Positions 34,825 through 44,400 of a DNA stretch of 64,000 nt are shown here, piece after piece (the stretch's first letter is position 1; the number at the start of each line of letters is the position of its first letter). The notes beneath the pieces were generated by a model. It made no database searches and had not been told where the DNA came from. It saw nothing but the letters and a program-made list of their open reading frames with translations. A program made the translations under genes and the position numbers. The DNA is taken from the NCBI RefSeq assembly GCF_013334205.1, contig NZ_CP054424.1:2004001-2068000 (forward strand), given 5' to 3'. Source of the stretch: Rhodoferax sp. BAB1 (GTDB lineage: Bacteria > Pseudomonadota > Gammaproteobacteria > Burkholderiales > Burkholderiaceae_C).

Positions 34825-37437
34825 TCAGCGCTTGAGCAAGGCCTTGAGCGCCTGCTGCAGGCGACGTGCCTGGCCGGCGTCATAAGCAGCCGCCAGCACA
34901 CGCGCCACATCCTGCCCCCAGGTCTGCGCCGGGGCCGGATCATTGCGTCGCGTCAGCAGTTGCAGCTGCAGCGCGCGACGCGCGTCCAGCTGCTCGGCCG
35001 GCGTCGGCACCTCGGCGGCGATCTCCAGGCGCAGCAGGGTGTCGTCCGCCGTGGCCGAGGGTGCGGCCGCCAGGGCCTGGGTCCACAAGCTGCGCACCGC
35101 CGGCGTCACACGCCCGCCGATCTCGGCGGCCGTGGGCAGCCTGCCTGCATCGCGCTGCTCCCAGGCCGCCAGCAATTGCGTCAGCGCCTCGCCATGGGCC
35201 TGCACCGCCAGCTTCTTCAGGACGGCCTGCGCATGGTCCAGCGCATCGCGCTGGGCGCGGAAGGCGGCATCGCCCAGGCGCGGGCCCTCGCGCTCACGCC
35301 CGAAATCGCGGCCTTCGCGCTCGGGCCGGCGTTCGTCGCGGCGCGGTGCATCGCGCCGCTCCCCGGGTCGGGCCCGCCCGGCCGGGGCGGCCGGCTCGCT
35401 GCGCTTCATGCCCGGTCGGTCATCGCCACGGACCGCCACCACGGGCTTGCGCGGCTGCGCCGGCGTCGCGACCGGCGCCGCTTCATCGCTTGCTGCCGCA
35501 AGCTGCTCCGGCGCGGCGGGCGCGGGTACCGCCGGCGCCTGCCCGGCCCCCTTGAGCACGGCCTCCAATGCGCTCATAGCGGCACGGATGGCCTGTGCGT
35601 CACCGCTGGCATTGGCCGCATCCAGCGCCTGGGACGCCTGCAACACCGCCTTGTCGTGCTCGCTCATGGCGGCACTCGCCTGTTCGCGGGACGCACTCTT
35701 GCGCGCAAAGGCTTCGTCGATCGGCTTGCGGAAGGCGTCCCAGAGCTTCTGCTCCTGGCGCCGATCCAGGGGAACGGCATGGGCCTCGGCCTGCCAGCGC
35801 TGCTGCAAGGCCTTGACGGCATCGATGCGCAAGACGGGCGCCCCCCCCAATGCTGTGGCCTCCTCGATCATGGCCTGTCGGCTCTGCAGGCTGAGTTTCT
35901 GGGCTACCTCCAGCGGAGCGGCGGCGGCCTGCATCGCGGCCTTCCACTGCGGCTGCATCTCGGCAAACGCTTTTTCACTCAGATGCCCGGCCTCACGCCA
36001 GCGCTCGGCAAACTGGTGCAAGTCGCGGTTGATCGCTTTCAGGTCTGCGCCTGAAGCCGTCGCATGGGCAGCCGTCCAGGCCTTGAGTTCCTCGATCAGG
36101 GCCAGACGCTTGGCCCGATGTTCGGCCGATTCGGCCCGGACCTTCTCCAGCCAGGCCTCGACCACCTTGTAAGCCTGGTTGCAGGCCTCGTCAAAGCGCT
36201 TCCAGAGGGCATGGTTGGGTACGCCCCCCTGGTCGGTCTGTTTCCAGAGCTCGCGCAGTTCGCGTAGCGATTCCTGCATCTTGCGCCCGCCCAGGGCCTG
36301 ACCTTCCGGCCGCTTGAGCAGCGCCTCGGCCTTGGCCACCAGTTCCTCGCGCAACTGGTCGGCACGCCAGCGCTGCCAGCCTTCCAGTTCACCGGCGGCA
36401 GCCAGCGCCGCATGGGCCTGGCGATCCAGCTGACTATCTATATGACGGCCATGTTCCTTGAGGGCCAGGCGCAGCGCATTGGCAGCTCCGGTGCTGGCCT
36501 TGCCGTGGCCCTGCGCCACTTCGGCCTCCAGCCGGCCCAGCACCTCGCGCACGGCCGTCGTGGCATGGGCCCGGGTTTCAGGGTCCACCCTGGGCTTGGA
36601 AGGCGACGGCGCAGCCTCGACCGGCAAGCCGCGCGCCCTGCGCAACTCATCGGCCCAGACCGGGACCTGGGGCAAGGGCGCCGCCGGATCGGCCGCCGCC
36701 GCTCGCGCCTGGGCCAGGGCGGCGCTGAACGCCTCCCAGACCAAGGACAGCTGGGCGCGCGAGGCCTCCAATTGCGGGGCAAAGCGAAGGTCGATGCTGC
36801 TCCAATGCGGGTCTCCCGGCAGGGCAGCGGCTTCTGCCTGCCAGCGGCTCACATCGCCGGCCAGGCTCTCGAAGGCTGTCTGCGCATCCAGCCAGGACTT
36901 GGTGGACAGCACCTCGATGCGCTGGGCCAGCAGTACGGCGGCCTCACGCTGCACCTGGGCGCGGTGCTGTACATCTTCTATGGCCTTGACGCGATCAGCC
37001 AAGCGGGTCTTCAGGGTGGCCAGCGGCTCCCGGCTCAAGGGGGCCCCAGCCTTGGCTGCATCGCGCTGCCAGGCCATGGCATCAGCCACATTCAGCTTGG
37101 CTGCATCCAGCAAGGCCTGGGCCTTCTGTGCCCAGTCAGCTGCCATGCCTTCCTGCTCACGCAGGCGCTTGAACTCGTCCAGCTTTTCGCGCAGGAGCTT
37201 GGCGGCCCCCTTGTCCTTGACACTCAGTTCGCGATAAACCTGTTGCATCTGCTCCACAGCAGGCGCGGTCTGCAACCAGGCGCGGACACAAGCGGCACGC
37301 TCGCCGGCCGTATGCGCAGAGAAGGCGCCACCCGTCAGTTCGTCCAGGGCTTGGGTATCGATGCGTTGGGAAGATGGGGTCGAAGGGGACACGTCGCGAA
37401 CTCGGCTGGCAAATAAAAGGCTGATTGTCGCCGTCAT
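34825..37437 (-). CDS. Large DUF349-repeat protein, function unknown
   Basis: The 870-aa protein is almost entirely alpha-helical and Ala/Gln/Arg rich, with several DUF349-like repeats (for example LRELRELWKQTDQGGVPNHA and WDAFRKPIDEAFARK). Each repeat contains the characteristic Trp and LWxxF pattern. A low-complexity Arg/Asp/Glu/Pro linker (about 675-730) precedes a C-terminal helical part. It is cytosolic with no signal peptide. The start at 37437 has no clear Shine-Dalgarno. A strong minus-strand terminator 59 bp upstream raises the possibility of attenuation. Confidence 0.8.
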   Translation of the reverse strand: MTATISLLFASRVRDVSPSTPSSQRIDTQALDELTGGAFSAHTAGERAACVRAWLQTAPAVEQMQQVYRELSVKDKGAAKLLREKLDEFKRLREQEGMAADWAQKAQALLDAAKLNVADAMAWQRDAAKAGAPLSREPLATLKTRLADRVKAIEDVQHRAQVQREAAVLLAQRIEVLSTKSWLDAQTAFESLAGDVSRWQAEAAALPGDPHWSSIDLRFAPQLEASRAQLSLVWEAFSAALAQARAAAADPAAPLPQVPVWADELRRARGLPVEAAPSPSKPRVDPETRAHATTAVREVLGRLEAEVAQGHGKASTGAANALRLALKEHGRHIDSQLDRQAHAALAAAGELEGWQRWRADQLREELVAKAEALLKRPEGQALGGRKMQESLRELRELWKQTDQGGVPNHALWKRFDEACNQAYKVVEAWLEKVRAESAEHRAKRLALIEELKAWTAAHATASGADLKAINRDLHQFAERWREAGHLSEKAFAEMQPQWKAAMQAAAAPLEVAQKLSLQSRQAMIEEATALGGAPVLRIDAVKALQQRWQAEAHAVPLDRRQEQKLWDAFRKPIDEAFARKSASREQASAAMSEHDKAVLQASQALDAANASGDAQAIRAAMSALEAVLKGAGQAPAVPAPAAPEQLAAASDEAAPVATPAQPRKPVVAVRGDDRPGMKRSEPAAPAGRARPGERRDAPRRDERRPEREGRDFGREREGPRLGDAAFRAQRDALDHAQAVLKKLAVQAHGEALTQLLAAWEQRDAGRLPTAAEIGGRVTPAVRSLWTQALAAAPSATADDTLLRLEIAAEVPTPAEQLDARRALQLQLLTRRNDPAPAQTWGQDVARVLAAAYDAGQARRLQQALKALLKR

Positions 37438-37495
37438 TTACACCGATCTTGCGGATTTTTGGCGCAGCGCCGTAAACGCGGAGAAGAACCGGAAC

Positions 37496-37539
37496 AAAAA
37501 GAAAGCCCGGCCGGGTGGCACATGACCAGCCCGCCGGGC
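37496..37539 (-). terminator. Strong orphan intrinsic terminator on the minus strand
   Basis: A GCCCGGC/GCCGGGC stem (37505-37511 with 37533-37539) extends through GGG/CCC and TGG/CCA pairs with single bulges. On the minus strand it is followed by TTTCTTTTT. No annotated minus-strand gene lies upstream for more than 6 kb, so it ends either an unannotated RNA or the leader of the DUF349 gene. Confidence 0.75.
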
Positions 37540-37710
37540 CTGACGGCGAGCTGAAAGCCCATGCCGTCTGGGTATCGCAAAGGGGAGAGTCGGGTCCCGC
37601 AATGCGAAGGAGGCAAGAGATTGCCCCCATGATTGCCAGTTTGGCGCTGGCACCTGCACCCTGAAGGTGTGTGCCGGCTACTTCCAGCAGAAATGCCTGA
37701 TGTGACAGGC
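37496..37710 (-). ncRNA. Candidate small RNA or transcription attenuator upstream of the DUF349 gene
   Basis: On the minus strand, TTGAAT (37744-37739) and TAGACT (37722-37717), 16 bp apart, form a plausible promoter. A start near 37710 and the terminator at 37496 would give ~215 nt. The predicted RNA has a GACGGC/GCCGTC hairpin before the terminator and single-stranded CCTCC and CTCCCC runs that could pair with Shine-Dalgarno sequences. I do not recognise it as 6S RNA or another known family. It could instead be a long DUF349 leader ending in an attenuator. Confidence 0.4.
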
Positions 37711-37839
37711 TGATTCAGTCTAGCCTTGCTGCCGCTGGATTCAAATCAGCGTCTCAATGAAACCCGTGCCTTTGATTGAGGCCGGATGCGTCGATTCGAG
37801 GCGCCATGAAACAAACAGGGATGGCACTGTTACAAAATA

Positions 37840-37967
37840 CAGTAGAGCTAAGGCTGAGTTTGACATTGATTTTGTAAGTCATTGATTTATATAAATATTT
37901 TTATGACAACATCACTTCCGTCGGCACTCATAATTCTTATTGGTGATGTTAAATTGATTTGATATTA
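37840..37967. other. AT-rich intergenic island between DUF349 and lytic transglycosylase genes
   Basis: This stretch is conspicuously AT rich (for example TTTATATAAATATTTTTATG) in an otherwise GC-rich window. No coding frame is credible. It lies directly upstream of the transglycosylase promoter and could bind nucleoid proteins such as H-NS/MvaT types. The remaining bases from 37745 to 37840 show nothing I can name. Confidence 0.5.
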
Positions 37968-37996
37968 TTGACTGGTTATATGACGGGTCTTACAAT
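37968..37996 (+). promoter_or_regulatory. Sigma70-type promoter of the lytic transglycosylase gene
   Basis: TTGACT (37968-37973) and TACAAT (37991-37996) are separated by exactly 17 bp. The start point would be near 38003. A perfect CCCTGA-A-TCAGGG palindrome (38005-38017) lies right at the start and may be an operator or a 5' RNA hairpin. Confidence 0.7.
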
Positions 37997-38002
37997 TCGT
38001 TT

Positions 38003-38181
38003 CACCCTGAATCAGGGATTACCCCAAGCCGCTGCCGACCCCGGCTACATCGGATCACCTGCAGGCAACACGTCGCCAGGCCGGTCTAGATGGCGTACCA
38101 ACCCAGACGTGCTGACTGCGGTCTGGTTCTGTGAACAAGTCACAGCCCCAGACCCGGCGCCACGCGAGATGAGGAAGTGCT
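38003..38181 (+). promoter_or_regulatory. Structured ~180-nt 5' leader with two mutually exclusive hairpins
   Basis: The segment GTCTGG at 38121-38126 can pair with CCAGAC at 38103-38108 or with CCAGAC at 38148-38153, so only one hairpin can form at a time. The downstream alternative is extended by an inner CTGTGA/TCACAG stem (38129-38134 with 38140-38145) and a 5-nt loop. A GAGGAAG ribosome site follows at 38171-38177 before the ATG at 38182. No T run is present, so any control would act on translation or stability. It matches no riboswitch class that I recognise. Confidence 0.5.
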
Positions 38182-38985
38182 ATGACAGCGTTTCAAGAAA
38201 TGGGCCAGAGCCTGCGATCCGTCGCAAGCCAGATTTCCCAAGTCTTCTTCGCCACCATCCACAACAGCTTTGCGCTGCTGGGGCTGGCCGTATTGTTTGC
38301 CACCATCACCCTGGTGGCCCGACCTGACCTGCGACAAGCCGGCGAAGCCCAGCTGATGGGCTGGCTGCAAGGCCGTCAAATCGAAACGGTAGGCATCGAA
38401 GCCGAACCGGTGGCCGTGGAGCGCGCCACGGCAGCCCACCCCCACCAATTGCCCAAGCAGCAAGCTGCGGTAGCCTACTGGCTGAGCAAGAAGTACCGCG
38501 TCGCTCCGGAGCCGTTGTCGGCACTGGTCGTCGAAGCCTATGAAGTGGGTCGCCGCACCGACATCGATCCGTTGCTGCTGCTGTCAGTCATGGCCATCGA
38601 ATCCAGCTTCAACCCTTTCGCCCAGAGTCCGGTCGGAGCCCAGGGTTTGATGCAAGTGATGACCCGGGTACATAGCGACAAATACGAAGCCTTCGGCGGC
38701 AAGCTGGCCGCCTTCGACCCGGTCGCCAACCTGCGCGTCGGTGCTCTGGTGCTGCAGGAATACATCCGGCGCACCGGAACGGTAGAAGGTGGCTTGCGCT
38801 ACTACGTGGGCGCCGCCAACCTGCCCGACGATGGCGGTTATGCCGCCAAGGTACTGGCCGAGCACGCCCGCTTGGTCCAAGTGGCCTCGGGACGGGCTGT
38901 ACCGACCCAGACCGCCCAGCCCATCCCGGTGACAGCCCCGGCCAAGCCGGCCCCCGCTGAGACCCTGGTGCTGCTCAACTCCTGA
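38182..38985 (+). CDS. Lytic transglycosylase (SLT family), membrane-anchored
   Basis: The 267-aa protein has one N-terminal hydrophobic segment (about 27-46) placing the rest in the periplasm. The SLT domain has the catalytic glutamate Glu140 in MAIESSFNPFAQSP followed by VGAQGLMQVM, and a YYVGAANLPDD motif instead of the usual YNxG region. It would cleave peptidoglycan glycan strands to 1,6-anhydro products. A long structured leader and an AT-rich upstream region suggest specific control. The C-terminal tail is Pro/Ala rich. Confidence 0.9.
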   Translation: MTAFQEMGQSLRSVASQISQVFFATIHNSFALLGLAVLFATITLVARPDLRQAGEAQLMGWLQGRQIETVGIEAEPVAVERATAAHPHQLPKQQAAVAYWLSKKYRVAPEPLSALVVEAYEVGRRTDIDPLLLLSVMAIESSFNPFAQSPVGAQGLMQVMTRVHSDKYEAFGGKLAAFDPVANLRVGALVLQEYIRRTGTVEGGLRYYVGAANLPDDGGYAAKVLAEHARLVQVASGRAVPTQTAQPIPVTAPAKPAPAETLVLLNS

Positions 38986-39034
38986 ATTTGCGCCCGCCAG
39001 GCCGGGCGGGCCAGCACTCTCCGCTACACTAGCC

Positions 39035-39170
39035 GGGCACGCAACTGGCGATAGGTACGCCTGAGCCTTCGGGCCGGGTGTTGCTGACGTGGACAGACCA
39101 CCGGGAAACGTGCCACGGGTCAGCGCCGCACAAGGCCAGCCGTCCTGTGTTCAGCCGTTCGCCTGGGCAG
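39035..39170 (+). promoter_or_regulatory. ZTP (pfl) riboswitch aptamer upstream of glyA
   Basis: The aptamer contains the class hallmarks CAACTGGCGATAGG (39042-39055), CCACCGGGAAACGTGCC (39098-39114) and a distal CGTTCGCCTGGGCAG (39156-39170). P1 pairs GGCACG (39036-39041) with CGTGCC (39109-39114). ZTP/ZMP accumulates when 10-formyl-THF is short, and such riboswitches are known in front of one-carbon genes including glyA. A TACACT -10 box at 39025-39030 would start the RNA right at P1. Confidence 0.88.
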
Positions 39171-39200
39171 CCCCCGCCTTCCGGGGGACCCCTGTTTTTT
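39171..39200 (+). terminator. Expression-platform terminator of the ZTP riboswitch
   Basis: The stem CCCCCG/CGGGGG (39171-39187 region) is followed by ACCCCTG and a run of six T (39195-39200), ten bases before the glyA ATG. It adjoins the aptamer's last conserved segment, so ligand binding should prevent termination and switch glyA on. Confidence 0.78.
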
Positions 39201-39209
39201 CCGACTGCC

Positions 39210-40454
39210 ATGTACAACCGCAACATCCTCGTCGAACAAACCGATCCCGAACTCTGGGCCGCCATCCAGGCCGAGAACGCCCGCCAGGAACACCATATCG
39301 AGCTGATCGCCAGCGAGAACTACGCCTCGCCCGCCGTCATGGCTGCCCAGGGCACCCAGCTCACCAACAAATATGCCGAGGGTTACCCCGGCAAGCGTTA
39401 CTACGGTGGCTGCGAGCATGTGGACGTGGCCGAGCAACTGGCCATCGACCGCGTCAAGGCCATCTTCGGCGCAGATGCCGCCAACGTGCAGCCGCATTGC
39501 GGCGCCTCGGCCAACGAAGCCGTTTTCCTGGCCTTCCTCAAGCCCGGCGACACCATCATGGGCATGAGCCTGGCCGAAGGCGGTCACCTGACCCACGGCA
39601 TGGCGCTCAATATGAGCGGCAAATGGTTCAACGTCGTGTCCTATGGCCTGAACGCCAAGGAAGAGATTGACTACGAGGCCATGGAGCGCAAGGCCCACGA
39701 ATCCAAGCCCAAGCTGATCATCGCCGGTGCGTCGGCCTACAGCCTGCACATCGACTTCGCGCGCTTCGCCAAGGTGGCGAAAGACGTGGGCGCCATCTTC
39801 ATGGTGGACATGGCGCACTACGCCGGCCTGATCGCCGCCGGCGTCTACCCCAACCCGGTGCCGCACGCCGACGTGGTGACCTCCACCACGCACAAAAGCC
39901 TGCGCGGCCCGCGCGGCGGCATCATCCTGATGAAGGCCCAGCACGAGAAAGCCATCAACAGCGCCATCTTCCCCGGCCTGCAGGGCGGCCCGCTGATGCA
40001 CGTGATTGCAGCCAAGGCCGTGGCCTTCAAGGAAGCCATGGACCCGGGCTTCAAGACCTACCAGCAGCAGGTCGTGAAAAACGCCCAGATCGTGGCCGAG
40101 ACGCTGACGAAACGCGGGCTGCGCATCGTCAGCGGCGGCACGCAGAGCCACGTCATGCTGGTCGACCTGCGCTCCAAGGGTATCACTGGCAAGGAAGCCG
40201 AGGCCGTGCTGGGCGCCGCCCACATGACCATCAACAAGAACGCCATCCCCAACGACCCCGAGAAGCCCATGGTCACCAGCGGTGTGCGCGTCGGCACCCC
40301 AGCCATGACCACCCGAGGTTTCAAGGACGAAGAAGCGCGCATGACGGCCAACCTGATCGCCGACGTGCTGGACAATCCGCGTGACGAAGCCAACATCGCC
40401 GCCGTGCGCGCCAAGGTCAATGCCCTGACGGCCCGCTTTCCGGTGTACAAGTAA
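39210..40454 (+). CDS. glyA: Serine hydroxymethyltransferase
   Basis: The 414-aa PLP enzyme interconverts serine and glycine with transfer of a one-carbon unit to tetrahydrofolate. The PLP lysine is Lys229 in [12 protein letters not shown]. Other signatures are [10 protein letters not shown] and [18 protein letters not shown]. The start at 39210 follows the riboswitch terminator, and in-frame sequence further upstream is riboswitch, not coding. nrdR follows 9 bp later, as in many Burkholderiales. Confidence 0.98.
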   Translation: MYNRNILVEQTDPELWAAIQAENARQEHHIELIASENYASPAVMAAQGTQLTNKYAEGYPGKRYYGGCEHVDVAEQLAIDRVKAIFGADAANVQPHCGASANEAVFLAFLKPGDTIMGMSLAEGGHLTHGMALNMSGKWFNVVSYGLNAKEEIDYEAMERKAHESKPKLIIAGASAYSLHIDFARFAKVAKDVGAIFMVDMAHYAGLIAAGVYPNPVPHADVVTSTTHKSLRGPRGGIILMKAQHEKAINSAIFPGLQGGPLMHVIAAKAVAFKEAMDPGFKTYQQQVVKNAQIVAETLTKRGLRIVSGGTQSHVMLVDLRSKGITGKEAEAVLGAAHMTINKNAIPNDPEKPMVTSGVRVGTPAMTTRGFKDEEARMTANLIADVLDNPRDEANIAAVRAKVNALTARFPVYK

Positions 40455-40463
40455 GCCCGATCA

Positions 40464-40913
40464 ATGAAATGCCCGTTCTGCGGAAACTCTGAAACCCAGG
40501 TCGTCGAGACCCGGATTTCAGAGGACGGGGATTTCATCCGCAGGCGCCGTCAATGTGGCGCCTGCGAAAAACGCTTCACCACCTACGAGCGGCCGGACGT
40601 CAATTTCCCGAACATCGTCAAGAAAGACGGCCGGCGCATCGAGTACGAGCGCGGCAAGCTCATCGCCTCCATGAAGCTGGCCCTGCGCAAGCGTCCGGTC
40701 AGCACCGAGCAGATCGACAGCGCGATCGAACGCATCGAGGAAAAACTGCTCAACCTCGGCCTGCGCGAGGTGCCCTCCAACCGCATCGGCGAGTTGGTGA
40801 TGCGTGAACTTAAAAAACTCGACAAGATCGCCTACGTGCGTTTTGCCAGCGTCTACCGCAGCTTCGAGGACATCGACGAATTCAAGACGCTGGTGGATGA
40901 GGTCAGGCGCTGA
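40464..40913 (+). CDS. nrdR: Transcriptional repressor NrdR
   Basis: The 149-aa protein has an N-terminal zinc ribbon with [15 protein letters not shown] and [16 protein letters not shown], then an ATP-cone domain ([20 protein letters not shown]). It senses ATP/dATP and represses ribonucleotide reductase genes by binding NrdR boxes. It lies directly downstream of glyA. Its stop codon falls inside a strong inverted repeat shared with the convergent pilus operon. Confidence 0.97.
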   Translation: MKCPFCGNSETQVVETRISEDGDFIRRRRQCGACEKRFTTYERPDVNFPNIVKKDGRRIEYERGKLIASMKLALRKRPVSTEQIDSAIERIEEKLLNLGLREVPSNRIGELVMRELKKLDKIAYVRFASVYRSFEDIDEFKTLVDEVRR

Positions 40914-40925
40914 TTAGCGCCTGAC
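40902..40925. terminator. Perfect 9-bp inverted repeat between convergent nrdR and pilE
   Basis: GTCAGGCGC (40902-40910) and GCGCCTGAC (40917-40925) flank the 6-nt loop TGATTA, which carries the nrdR stop. There is no strong T run on either side, so it is a transcript-end hairpin or weak bidirectional terminator. Confidence 0.5.
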
Positions 40926-40930
40926 TTACC

Positions 40931-41380
40931 TCACTTCCAGCAGTCCTGGACCGTGGGCCCTGTTGCGCTCCGGCCTTTGACCCCGGTGTTCGTCAGCGTC
41001 AGGTTGCCGCACTTGTCCTCTCCCAACAGGGTTGCTGTGAGTGTGTACGAATTCAAAGTTGCCGCCACGCTCAGCGTGTAACGCGGCGCACTCGCCGGGA
41101 TATTCTGGAGCCTGGCTGGCAGGGCCGGACTGGTTGCGCCCGCCGCATCGGATGTGTAACGACTGTTGGCCGCGTAATAGCGCTCCATGAACTGTTGCGC
41201 CTCCAGCAAGGCCGTCCTGGCTTCGGAACGGTAACCCCGCTTCACGTATTCCACGTAGTTCGGGTAGACCACGGCGGACAGGATCCCGACGATGGCAACC
41301 ACAATCATCACCTCGATCAAGGTGAAACCCGACTGGATGCGGGACCTGCCGCCGCGTTCTTCGTTCATGAATTTGAGCAT
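40931..41380 (-). CDS. pilE: Type IV pilin-like minor pilin (PilE family)
   Basis: The 149-aa prepilin has the processing site and hydrophobic helix SGFTLIEVMIVVAIVGILSA (about 17-36), with Glu5 of the mature form. A C-terminal cysteine pair (DKCGNL and VQDCWK) probably forms the D-loop disulphide. The leader is longer than usual (~16 residues). It is the last gene of the minor pilin operon, 27 bp after pilY1, as in Pseudomonas pilE. It would be an accessory, tip-associated pilin. Confidence 0.92.
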   Translation of the reverse strand: MLKFMNEERGGRSRIQSGFTLIEVMIVVAIVGILSAVVYPNYVEYVKRGYRSEARTALLEAQQFMERYYAANSRYTSDAAGATSPALPARLQNIPASAPRYTLSVAATLNSYTLTATLLGEDKCGNLTLTNTGVKGRSATGPTVQDCWK

Positions 41381-41407
41381 GGAAACAACCTCAAAGAATG
41401 TTCTTGA

Positions 41408-44400
41408 TCAGCGAATCGGCGGATTGATGATACGGCGCCAGACTCGATCCTGGATAGACCGCGTGGCGGTCGGATCATCATCCGGGACACAGACCATCAT
41501 CTGACCAGTCGTGTTCTGGGTACTGATCAGTCGAGTTCCAGGCGGGCACTTGCCGGGGATGCCAACGCCGGTACCTGTTCCCATCTGCCCCCGCACAATG
41601 GCATCGATACCGTCGGCATTGGTGGCGTAGCCCACCACGGACGTATCTGAAGTATTCACCACACCATCGCCGTTCGTGTCATACATGGGTGTGTTCGGGT
41701 TGACACCATTGTCGGCGTCAAAGAAGAAGTTCACCCCCGAGCCGACGGACGCCTCGCACACCACCAGATTACGCGCTGGCGAAATCGTGCTCAACAATGC
41801 GACTTTGGATGTTGCCTTCTGAGGGGGATATATCAGCCGCAAGCCAGCAATGGCATCCATGTCAAGCACCCAGCCACGCTCTGAAGTCCAGTTCACACTG
41901 GTACCACCAATGGAATAGAACGTGGCTCCACCGGCTCCAGTTGTGGAAACCATGGTCCGCAGCGAAAGAATCGACCTGTCCATGGGGCGGGGCAGCGTGT
42001 CGGCTTCCTTGTCCCAGACACTGTAGATCGACTGCAAAGCTACCGAGTTGGCTTCCGCTTCCACGTCCAGGACGCCGGTTCCGAACAGCACCATCCGGCC
42101 GCCCCGGCTTGTGTCGAAGATCACGGGCGCTTGGGTGATCGGCTGGGGATTCAGCGCGGAATCCGTAGCCCGGAAGAAGGCTGCCCCACCAGAGACCAGG
42201 AAGCGGCTGCTTTCCGTCGCAGAATAATCCATCTTCCAGAGATTGCCCTTCAGATCGCCTGAATAGATCGTGGTGATCTGGCCACTGCTGTTGCGCACCA
42301 CACCGACCCCGCCCAAGCCGTTCGAACCGGTTGAATCCAATGTGAGCGTCTGGGCTACCCCCGTCGCCAGATTCACCACAAACAGCACGGCATTGCCCGC
42401 ATCACTGAAACGGCCATTCCCGAAAATAGCCACCCACTCCCCGTTGGGCAGGACACCCGCCTGGACGGGGGCGGTGATGTAACCCATGTCGGGATAGTTC
42501 AGATGGGAAATCTCCCAGCGGATGCTGGAGCCATCCAGACTGCTGCTGTTCGTGATGTCGAGAGCAAAGACTGCACGCCCACCTGCGCCCAGAGTACCCA
42601 ACATGTAGTTGCGCCAGCTAGCGGACGTTTCACCAGGAGCGGGCACATAGGCGTCGGTTTCATTGAGCGGTCCGTCCACGTAGTACTGGTGGTACATCGC
42701 GGTGGTGCCATAGGTCTTGTCACTCAGCTTGTAAAGGTTGGGGTATACAGAGCGGGGTACGTAGGCAAAGATCTCCCGGCCGTCATCGGCCCCACCGCCC
42801 ACCGTGCCCAGCGTGTCCTTGAATGCATGCAGCATGCCGTCATTGCCTCCCACGAAAAGGACGGCGGCACGAGACGCCTTCTGCGTCAGGAAGTTCGAGT
42901 AAGGGGTGCCGCCGCCTTGAGCGGGCGGAAGGCTGATGTAGCCCAGATTGACCGCATCCTTGACCAGCACCGGATTGGAGTTGATGAAGTCACCCAACAG
43001 CCCCTTGCGCGTGCGGAAAGGCTGGCTATCCCCTTCCTTGCTGCGATTGCCTCGCAGGAAATCAACAAAATCCGTGGTGTGCGTCGCCGCCACGGTACCC
43101 AAGGCCGCCTGATTGTCCGCTCCCATCGCTGCCCAGGTGAAGGCCACGGCGGATGGGGGTGAGGTGTCGGTGCGCCACGTATAGATATTACGGCTGGCTG
43201 CGGCGGGAACCTTGGCTTCCGCGTTCCAGCTCTGTGCGCCAGCCTGGCCCAGCTCATCGAGCGTGAAGGCCTGGATGTCACCATTCCAGTCGCCGCTCTT
43301 GTACAGAGGAACATATTTGCGGTTACCCGCCTGCAGAACCGTGGACGCCGTCGCCACACCGGCCTCACGCAATTCACGGGTCAGGGCCTGCCCGACGGAA
43401 TTACGGATGGCCTCAGCCAACTCCTTGGGGTCCTTGGCGCTGATGTAGTTCCCGCGGCTGTTCAGTGCGGTGTGCCAGAGATCATCGATACGGTCTGTGC
43501 CCCAAACCTTGGACCCACTTGTCAAAGCGACAAGGTCCGTTGCAGGATCCAGGGTGCCACGCACCCCGAGGCCCACGGTCAAATTCACCATGTGCTGCCA
43601 GAAGGCCGGGTTTTCGGCCGAAGGCTCAACGATATTCGAGAGATCCGGCCGTAAATCAGTCTTCCAGAATTCCATGCCGTAATCGGCCAGGGTATCGGAG
43701 TTGCTGTCATTAAAAGGACGATCCGCCAAGTACTGATAGTTACGCCCGGGTCCGGTGATCACCGTACCGTTCGTGTTATCTGAATTGCCCACGGAAGTCG
43801 TCGTTCCGGACCAGTAACCATCCGTCACCAGAAGGTTATAGGAACGGCGACAAGCTTTGTCCGTCGTCGTGTTGACTTGGCCAGGATTGTCCGACCAGGG
43901 ACCGCGCACATCAGCACGTTTGTAATACTGGCCGACGGTATACACGGCGCGCGGCAAGGGCGTCCCCCCATCGGCTGGCAAAGCATACAGCCAAGTGAAG
44001 AGATCGGCTTTGATCGTACTCGTGAAATCGCGCACACCCGCCTGGATCACCTTGGTCGTCACGCCGTCGATGCTGACGTCCGAGCCTTGGTTGATCCGCC
44101 CCCAACCCAAGCGGAAGGTATCGCCGGACTCACTGAAGGCCTCGGCAACCGACCCGCGCGCCAGCAGGTTGCGGGTCCGGTAGTAGGTGAACCAGTTGGC
44201 AAAATTCTGCCGTTCTTCGGCCTTCGTGCACACCGAACCCGAGCAGTCGGTACGGGCCGCATATTTGGTGAACGTCGTGCCATCAGCGGCGTTGATGCTG
44301 TATTCGGTGTAATTGCTGGCAACGGCAGGATCCGTATAGGCCCCTGCCGTTTTATTCAAGCGGTAGTAAAGCCCGGGGTCGTACTCAATATTGCTGCGGT

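Noticed and set aside
35838..35848. C-rich run in the DUF349 gene as a possible frameshift site
   Set aside because: The reading frame continues normally on both sides, so nothing indicates slippage.
34960..36172. Long plus-strand frames antisense to the DUF349 gene
   Set aside because: They are complementary-strand shadows of a GC-rich helical protein, with Arg/Ala/Ser-rich sequence and no family resemblance.
37157..37630. A 157-aa minus-strand frame in the intergenic region upstream of the DUF349 gene
   Set aside because: It overlaps the DUF349 N-terminus in another frame and passes through a terminator; codon use is not gene-like.
37959..38327. A 122-aa plus-strand frame overlapping the transglycosylase leader
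   Set aside because: It begins inside the promoter (at the -35 box) and overlaps the transglycosylase gene in another frame with no ribosome site.
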